Assembly: GCA_023441105.1 (NCBI GenBank)
Contig: JAEZQX010000579.1
Coordinates: 1-40,300 of the forward strand
Direction: 5' to 3'
DNA: 40,300 bases
Origin: Pseudomonadota bacterium
GTDB lineage: Bacteria; Pseudomonadota; Gammaproteobacteria; Burkholderiales; Burkholderiaceae
Shown here: piece after piece, positions 35,455 to 40,300 of the stretch
Position numbering within the stretch: the stretch's first letter is position 1
Layout: the number at the start of each line of letters is the position of its first letter
Position numbers and translations under genes: made by a program
Notes under the pieces: generated by a model
What the model saw: the letters and a program-made list of their open reading frames with translations, nothing else
Database searches by the model: none
Told to the model about the DNA's origin: nothing

Positions 35455-36495
35455 TCAAAGGGCCTTTGCCTTGACGAGATCGTTGATCAGGTCCTGCTGC
35501 CCCTGTTCCTCGAGGATGCGGCGCGCCAGCACCGGGTCATAGGTCTTCCTGACGGAGACCCACGCTTCCTTGGCGCCTTTGTGCCACTGTGCGATCTCCT
35601 CGTCCTTGGGCGTATAGACCTTGACCTTGCCCTTCATCTCCGCGGCGGCCTGTTCCTGCCACTTGACATCGTAGGCGAGGGCTTCGCGCATCATGTCCTC
35701 GCCCGTCTTGGCGATGGCTTCCTTGGCCCAGCCGGGCAGCTTGTTGTACCTTTCGAGGTCCATCAGGATGGGATGGGCGCTGTACGCGGCCGACACCGCG
35801 GTGATGTGCTTGACGACTTCGGTGAATTTCCCCTGGACGGTGAAGGTGTCCTGCAGGTACATGCCCTGGACGACGCCGGATTGCAGGCCCTCGTAGAGCT
35901 GAGCCCAGTCGTAGGGTACCGATACGGCCCCCCAGGCGCGGATCAGGTTGAACTCCGTGGGACTCTTGGTCACCCGGATTTTCAGTCCCTTCAGGTCGCT
36001 CGGCACCCTGACTTCGCGCTGGCTGTTGACGACGTTGCGAAAGCCGCCTACCGGGATGATGGCGATGGTGTGCACCTTCATCTCCTTCTCGGCCCGCTGC
36101 GCCAGCTCCTTGGCCAGCCAGCCATTGAGGATCCGGTTGGCCGATTCGTTGTCCTTGAAGATGTAGGGCAGGTTGATGATGTCGAAGGTCGTGCCGAACG
36201 CGCCGACATTGCCGCTCGAGACGGTTGCAATGTCGATCTGGCCAAGGCGCAACTGCTCGACGCAGGCCTGCTCGCTGCACAGCGAGCCGCCGTCGTGCAG
36301 CGCGACCTCGATCCGTCCGTTCGAATGCTTCTCCAGTCCTGGCTTGAGCACCTTGGTCATGACCTGCCCGATGGACCACGAGGGGACCGCCTGCGTGCCG
36401 ATCGTGAGCTTGATTCTCTCCTGTGCCATGGCGCCGCCCATGGCAGCTGCGAACCCGACTGCGGCAATTGCCCGGCAGAGTCTCATTGCGTTCAT
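35455..36495 (-). CDS. TRAP transporter solute-binding protein (DctP family)
   Basis: Periplasmic receptor of the third TRAP system, 346 residues. ATG 36495 is preceded by GGAGA; the signal peptide runs to about AMAQE (25). The mature part shows the DctP fold, with HDGGSLCSEQACVEQLRLGQIDIA near 70-93, the ligand-arginine region LKGLKIRVTKSPTEFN (about 165-180) and WAQLYEGLQSGVVQGM. Two cysteines at about 76 and 81 are unusual in this family and may form a small disulfide. It lies downstream of DctQ and DctM, a less common order for receptor genes. Confidence 0.9.
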   Translation of the reverse strand: MNAMRLCRAIAAVGFAAAMGGAMAQERIKLTIGTQAVPSWSIGQVMTKVLKPGLEKHSNGRIEVALHDGGSLCSEQACVEQLRLGQIDIATVSSGNVGAFGTTFDIINLPYIFKDNESANRILNGWLAKELAQRAEKEMKVHTIAIIPVGGFRNVVNSQREVRVPSDLKGLKIRVTKSPTEFNLIRAWGAVSVPYDWAQLYEGLQSGVVQGMYLQDTFTVQGKFTEVVKHITAVSAAYSAHPILMDLERYNKLPGWAKEAIAKTGEDMMREALAYDVKWQEQAAAEMKGKVKVYTPKDEEIAQWHKGAKEAWVSVRKTYDPVLARRILEEQGQQDLINDLVKAKAL

Positions 36496-36512
36496 CGCTG
36501 TCTCCGGATTGA

Positions 36513-37034
36513 TCAGCCCGATTCGGTCGAGCCACCGTGGGAAGCAGGTCGCGGCCGGCCCAGCGTCCTGAGGTCTTCGACCAGGACCAAGACGGCCGCG
36601 CAGGTGACCAGGACGCCCGATATCGGGAGGATCGCCATCGGCACCGACTTCGGCAGGTTGGCGAGCTCCCAGTAGGCGCCGGGAATCCGGCTGGCAACCT
36701 GGTATCCGTAGATCGTGATGAAGACGCCGGTGGCGACGAAGAGCGCGCCCCACAGCAGCTCCAGCGCCGCCACGACGCGGGCCGGCAGGTAGTCGTAGAT
36801 CATCTGCATCGAGATCGAGCTGCGCTCCCGGATGGACAGTGCGAAGGCCAGCATGACCAGCCAGATGTTGGCAAACAGCGTCATCGTGTCCCCCCAGAAC
36901 GGCGGATCCTGGAAGACCGTGCGCATGACCACCGTGTAGCCGGTGAAGGCGATCATCAGGACGAGCAGGGCGCTGCACAGGAGGGGCAGTCCCTGGCGCA
37001 ACACCCAGTCGATGGCGCGGGCCAGCCGGACCAT
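36513..37034 (-). CDS. TRAP transporter small permease subunit (DctQ family)
   Basis: Small membrane subunit of 173 residues with four hydrophobic segments and the DctQ signature around FWGDTMTLFANIWLVMLAFALSIRERSSISMQMIYDYLP. ATG 37034 is 2 bases past the DctM stop, so the genes are tightly coupled; the open frame upstream of this ATG lies within DctM and is ignored. It should bridge the DctP receptor and DctM channel. A charged C-terminus ends in GRPRPASHGGS. Confidence 0.85.
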   Translation of the reverse strand: MVRLARAIDWVLRQGLPLLCSALLVLMIAFTGYTVVMRTVFQDPPFWGDTMTLFANIWLVMLAFALSIRERSSISMQMIYDYLPARVVAALELLWGALFVATGVFITIYGYQVASRIPGAYWELANLPKSVPMAILPISGVLVTCAAVLVLVEDLRTLGRPRPASHGGSTESG

Positions 37035-37036
37035 GG

Positions 37037-38320
37037 CTAGAGCAGGCCCAGGGCGCGAGGAAGGCCCAGCGTGAGCACCGGCAGCGCCAGCATCATCAGC
37101 AGTACGGCGACTTCGATCAGCATGTAGGGGACCATCTCGACGGCCGTCTGCTCCAGCTTCGCCCCGGCGATCTGGTTGGCGAGAAACCAGCATGCGCCGA
37201 CCGGCGGCGTCACCATGCCGAGCAGGAAGCCGACCACCACCACGAGAGCCGAGGTGACCGGTGGGAAGCCCGCCGACGCCGAAACCGCGATCAGCATCGG
37301 GCCGAAGACGATGATGTTGGCAGGCGCATCGAGAAAGGTCCCGACCAGCAGGATGAAGCTGACCAGTGCAAGCGCGAACAGGACGGGGCTGTCGGAATAC
37401 GACAGCAGGAAGACCTCGATGGTCTGGATGGTGCCCACCTTCGCCAGCAGCCATCCAAAGGGCCCGGATGCTGCGACGACGATGAAGACGGACGCCGACA
37501 GCCGGACGGTTCGCTGCAGGGCGCCCACGACGTCGCGCAGCGACAGGCTGCGGTAGCCCATGCCAACCAGCAGCGCTGCCATCGCGGTGATGGCCCCGGC
37601 CTCGACCGAACTGAAGAAGCCGCCGAACAAGCCGACCAGGAGCACGACCGGAATCATCAGGGCGGCAGCTGCGCCCGCCAGGGCGCGCAGGAAGGCAAGC
37701 CAGTGGAAGCCCTCCTCGCCACGTTCGTAGTTGCGCCGCCGCGCAATGAACCAGGTCGCGACCATCATCAGCAGGCCGATCAGGATGCCAGGCACGATGC
37801 CGCCGGCAAACATCGCACCGACCGACAGGTTGGCCATGCTCGCCAGGATGATCATGGCGATCGACGGCGGGATGATGCCCCCGATCGTGGATGTCACGGC
37901 CGTCAAGGCGGCCGCGTAGTGCGCTGAATATCCTGCGCGCTTCATCGCCGGGATCAACACCGTACCGACGGTGGCCGTGTCCGCCACCGCCGAGCCGTTC
38001 ATGCCGGCGAAGAACATGCTTGACACCACGTTCACCTGGGCGAGGCCGCCGCGCAGGCGGCCCACCATGCGCCGCGAAAGCTCGAGGATCCTGTCGGTGA
38101 TGCTGGAGCTGTTCATCAGCTCACCGGTGAGCATGAAGAACGGCACCGCCACCAGGGCGGGCTTGGCGACGGCCTCGTACATCTGGTGCGGCACCGTCAG
38201 CAACGGGACCGTGCCGGTTGCGAGTATGTAGCCCACCGGCAGCAGGATCATCGCCAGCGCGATCGGCGCCCCGAGCAGGATCAGCAGCAGGAGACCGGTG
38301 ACGAGGAAGAGGCTGTCCAC
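37037..38320 (-). CDS. TRAP transporter large permease subunit (DctM family)
   Basis: Channel subunit of 427 residues with about 12 helices and the DctM motifs VAVPFFMLTGELMNSSS (about 54-70), MFFAGMNGSAVADTATVGTV, GGIIPPSIAMIILASMANLSVG and VTPPVGACWFLANQIAG. The start is taken as GTG 38320, 13 bases after the CT3 stop, because the first helix begins right there; no strong ribosome-binding site is visible. A farther upstream start would overlap CT3. Confidence 0.88.
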   Translation of the reverse strand: MDSLFLVTGLLLLILLGAPIALAMILLPVGYILATGTVPLLTVPHQMYEAVAKPALVAVPFFMLTGELMNSSSITDRILELSRRMVGRLRGGLAQVNVVSSMFFAGMNGSAVADTATVGTVLIPAMKRAGYSAHYAAALTAVTSTIGGIIPPSIAMIILASMANLSVGAMFAGGIVPGILIGLLMMVATWFIARRRNYERGEEGFHWLAFLRALAGAAAALMIPVVLLVGLFGGFFSSVEAGAITAMAALLVGMGYRSLSLRDVVGALQRTVRLSASVFIVVAASGPFGWLLAKVGTIQTIEVFLLSYSDSPVLFALALVSFILLVGTFLDAPANIIVFGPMLIAVSASAGFPPVTSALVVVVGFLLGMVTPPVGACWFLANQIAGAKLEQTAVEMVPYMLIEVAVLLMMLALPVLTLGLPRALGLL

Positions 38321-38333
38321 GGGCTGGCAGCGG

Positions 38334-39890
38334 CTACTTGCGCATCGTCCGGCCCCGGGGCCCCAGTTGCTCCGGCAGGACCCGGTAAGCATCCTCGATC
38401 CAATGGCACAGGACCAGCCGGGTGTCCCGGGGATCGATGATGTCGGGCACGCGGAACTTTTCCGCCGTCAGGAAGGGCGATTCGAGGTGTTCGTAGCGCT
38501 TCTCGAGCTCCGCGATTCGCGCCTTGCGCTCTTCCGGCCCAAGCGCCTCCAACTCGGCCCGGTAGGCCGCCTCGATCCCGCCCTGGATCGGAATGGATCC
38601 CCAGCGCGCAGAGGGCCAGGCGTAGTGCAGGTTGATCCCCTGTATGCGTGAATAGGCATTGCCGGCCAAGCCGTAGAGGCGCCGGATCACGACCGCGCAC
38701 CAGGGAACCTTGGACTGCTCGATTGCGGATATCACCCGGACCGAGCCGCGCACATTGCCCATCTTCTCGCCTTCCACGCCGACGACTGTTCCCGGTTGAT
38801 CGACGAAGTTGACGATCGGCAGGTGGAAGGTGTCGCAGAGGTCGATGAACGTCTCCATCTTCTCCGCTGCCGGCCGATTGAGGCCGCCGCCGTTGTGGTA
38901 CGGATCATTGATCATCACCCCGACCGGATAGCCGTCGATCCGCGCAAGGCACGTCACGATCGAGCGCCCGTAGTAGGGCGCGATCTCGAACACGGATCCC
39001 TTGTCGAACACCAGGTCGAGGATCTTGCGCGACTTGTAGACCTGGCGGCGGTCGCGGGGGATGATCGAGAGCAGTGCTTCTTCCCGACGCCCGGGATCGT
39101 CGGCAGGTGCAACTCGCCTCGGCAGCTCATAGACGGAGTCCGGTACGTACGACAGGAAGGTCCTGGCGAGTTCGAAGGCGTGTTCTTCGGACTCCGCCTC
39201 GTTGTCGATCACGCCGGAGCGGGTATGGATGTGCGAGCCACCCAGGGCATCCTTGTCCAGCTCATCACCCATCCCGGCCCGTTCCACGACCGGCGGGCCG
39301 CCGGCCATGACCTGGCTCGTGCCCTTGACCATGATCGAGAAATGGGCGCAAGCGGCCTTGACCGCACCCAGGCCCGCGCAGGGACCCATCGCGATCGCGA
39401 TGACGGGGATGACGCCGAGTTGCGTGGCCATCAGCCAGTTGGGATAGCCGGGGATCTTGGTACCGCCCATCTGCTCGACCAGCTTGACGCTGCCGCCGGC
39501 GCTCTCGACCAGCCGCACGAGTGGCAGGCGGTGCTCGAGCGCATAGTTCTCGGCATAGATCCACTTCTCCGAGACCGTCGCGTCCGACGATCCGCCGCGG
39601 ACGGTGAAGTCGTCGATGTCCAGCGAAACCTTGCGCCCGCCCAGCTTCGCGGTTCCGACGATTGCATTGGCAGGGCGCACCCGCTGGAGCTTGAAGTCCT
39701 TGTCGTAGCTGGCCTTGCCCGTGAGCGCGCCGATCTCGAACCAGCTCCCGGGGTCGACCAGCTTGTCGATGCGCTCACGCGCCGTCAGCCTTCCTTGCGC
39801 CTTCTGGCGGGCGACTGCCTCCTCGCCGCCCAATTGCAGTGCCAACTCGCGACGCAGCGCGATCTCGTCGACCTCCGGTTTCCAACTCAT
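38334..39890 (-). CDS. Acyl-CoA carboxylase carboxyltransferase subunit, variant subfamily (CT3)
   Basis: Third carboxyltransferase of the window, 518 residues and paralogous to CT1. Shared subfamily marks are AGGSVKLVEQ followed by TKIPGYPNW (about 145-165), MGPCAGLGAVK and YAWPSARWGSIPIQGG. It has the complete two-domain fold and ends with DTRLVLCHWIEDA. AGGAGA precedes ATG 39890. It heads an operon with DctM, DctQ, DctP and the amidohydrolase, so uptake and carboxylation (or decarboxylation) of one acid are tied together. No biotin carboxylase or BCCP accompanies it, so it probably borrows those at 24054-26371. Confidence 0.88.
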   Translation of the reverse strand: MSWKPEVDEIALRRELALQLGGEEAVARQKAQGRLTARERIDKLVDPGSWFEIGALTGKASYDKDFKLQRVRPANAIVGTAKLGGRKVSLDIDDFTVRGGSSDATVSEKWIYAENYALEHRLPLVRLVESAGGSVKLVEQMGGTKIPGYPNWLMATQLGVIPVIAIAMGPCAGLGAVKAACAHFSIMVKGTSQVMAGGPPVVERAGMGDELDKDALGGSHIHTRSGVIDNEAESEEHAFELARTFLSYVPDSVYELPRRVAPADDPGRREEALLSIIPRDRRQVYKSRKILDLVFDKGSVFEIAPYYGRSIVTCLARIDGYPVGVMINDPYHNGGGLNRPAAEKMETFIDLCDTFHLPIVNFVDQPGTVVGVEGEKMGNVRGSVRVISAIEQSKVPWCAVVIRRLYGLAGNAYSRIQGINLHYAWPSARWGSIPIQGGIEAAYRAELEALGPEERKARIAELEKRYEHLESPFLTAEKFRVPDIIDPRDTRLVLCHWIEDAYRVLPEQLGPRGRTMRK

Positions 39891-39965
39891 GCGAACGCTC
39901 TCCTAGCCATGCCTGTCCCGATGTCACGGGCCATGTTCGGTTGATTCATGTAGGATTGTCAACAA
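39891..39965 (-). promoter_or_regulatory. Upstream region of CT3/TRAP operon with GntR-type operator (site 7)
   Basis: TTGT-CA-ACAA (39956-39965), extended to GATTGTCAACAAG, lies 66 bases before CT3. On the minus strand, TTGACA falls inside the operator at 39962 to 39957 as a perfect -35. The best -10 behind it, 18 bases on, is only GAACAT (3/6), so the promoter call is weaker than for sites 3 and 5. Right of it, 39966-40079 shows no recognisable element. Confidence 0.5.
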
Positions 39966-40079
39966 GAAAGCATCGTTACGTCGTGGCCCGGCTCGGGATC
40001 CTTGCCAGGCCGCGCAACGCTTTCCGCCGTCAAGGCGAGGGCGCTTGCGACCAGACCGTCCGGGTCTCGCGCCGGCGCT

Positions 40080-40300
40080 TCAGGAAAGGCTTTGATTTAC
40101 CTCTGCAAGCGCGCCGTTTTGCAGCACCGCCAGGAGATCCCGTGCGCGCGCAGCTGCCGCTCGCTCGTCGGGAAGATTGCCGCGCACGTAGCCGGGACGG
40201 ATGTCTTCGATCTCCGACAAGGAATCGACTGCGCGAGCGTCTGCAACCCGATGCCTTCGTCGAGGCACCGGTTGTCCAAGCCCGCATTGACGCATGGACA
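40080..40300 (-). pseudogene. Possible frameshifted or truncated gene end at the window edge
   Basis: Reading the minus strand, the part ending in a TGA at 40080 looks like natural protein (DSLSEIEDIRPGYVRGNLPD region, then LLAVLQNGALAEVNQSLS). The stretch closer to the right edge looks natural only in the next frame (NAGLDNRCLDEGIGLQTLAQS). Joining the two needs a one-base shift near 40220-40235. I do not recognise the family. It may be a decayed gene, a sequencing error, or a chance open frame in GC-rich DNA; the remainder lies outside the window. Confidence 0.3.

Overview
The window is uniformly GC-rich (roughly two thirds G+C by eye), densely coding, and has no rRNA, tRNA, CRISPR array, transposase or integrase that I can recognise. 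The gene content (a Bug/TctC-type receptor, three TRAP transporters of two classes, several FCD-type GntR regulators, a DUF4197 protein) points to a Betaproteobacterium, most likely of the Burkholderiales or a close relative. That placement is inferred from gene families, not from a marker gene.

Layout. (1) 1-2991, plus strand: the end of a dipeptide/oligopeptide-type ABC transporter (permease C and two ATPases). (2) 2972-9853, minus strand: Bug receptor, carboxyltransferase CT1, class III CoA-transferase, GntR regulator 1, a secreted alpha/beta hydrolase and an SDR. (3) 10055-17040, plus strand: a UPF0126 membrane protein, a complete Fe3+/spermidine-type ABC importer, a DUF4197 protein and an MFS transporter. 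(4) 17187-23262: a split ADP-forming acyl-CoA synthetase, GntR regulator 2 on the minus strand, and a TAXI-TRAP transporter. (5) 23281-27926, minus strand: carboxyltransferase CT2, BCCP, GntR regulator 3, biotin carboxylase and an SDR in one tight operon. (6) 28219-34555, plus strand: a DctPQM TRAP transporter, an unrecognised multi-spanning membrane protein, and a divergent succinyl-CoA-synthetase-like pair. (7) 34543-39890, minus strand: an operon of CT3, TRAP DctM, DctQ and DctP, and an amidohydrolase/lactonase-type enzyme. (8) 39891-40300: a regulatory region and a broken reading frame.

How the parts fit. Apart from the general ABC/UPF0126/MFS block, the window reads as one catabolic island for small carboxylic acids. 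TRAP and Bug uptake would bring acids in. Three CoA-activating systems (ADP-forming ligase, succinyl-CoA-synthetase-like ligase, CoA-transferase) would make thioesters. A biotin-dependent acyl-CoA carboxylase with one biotin carboxylase, one small BCCP and three different carboxyltransferases would act on them, with SDR dehydrogenases and a lactonase-like hydrolase as accessory steps. The true substrate cannot be read from sequence.

Regulation. The most notable structure outside the genes is a repeated inverted motif, TTGT-NN-ACAA, often extended to GATTGT-NN-ACAA. It occurs seven times, in intergenic regions upstream of the island's operons (near 7810, 17081, 20231, 28063, 28129, 32381 and 39960), and three copies overlap recognisable sigma70-type promoter elements. 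This resembles the operator class of FadR/FCD GntR regulators, and three such regulators are encoded here, so the island looks like a self-contained regulon.
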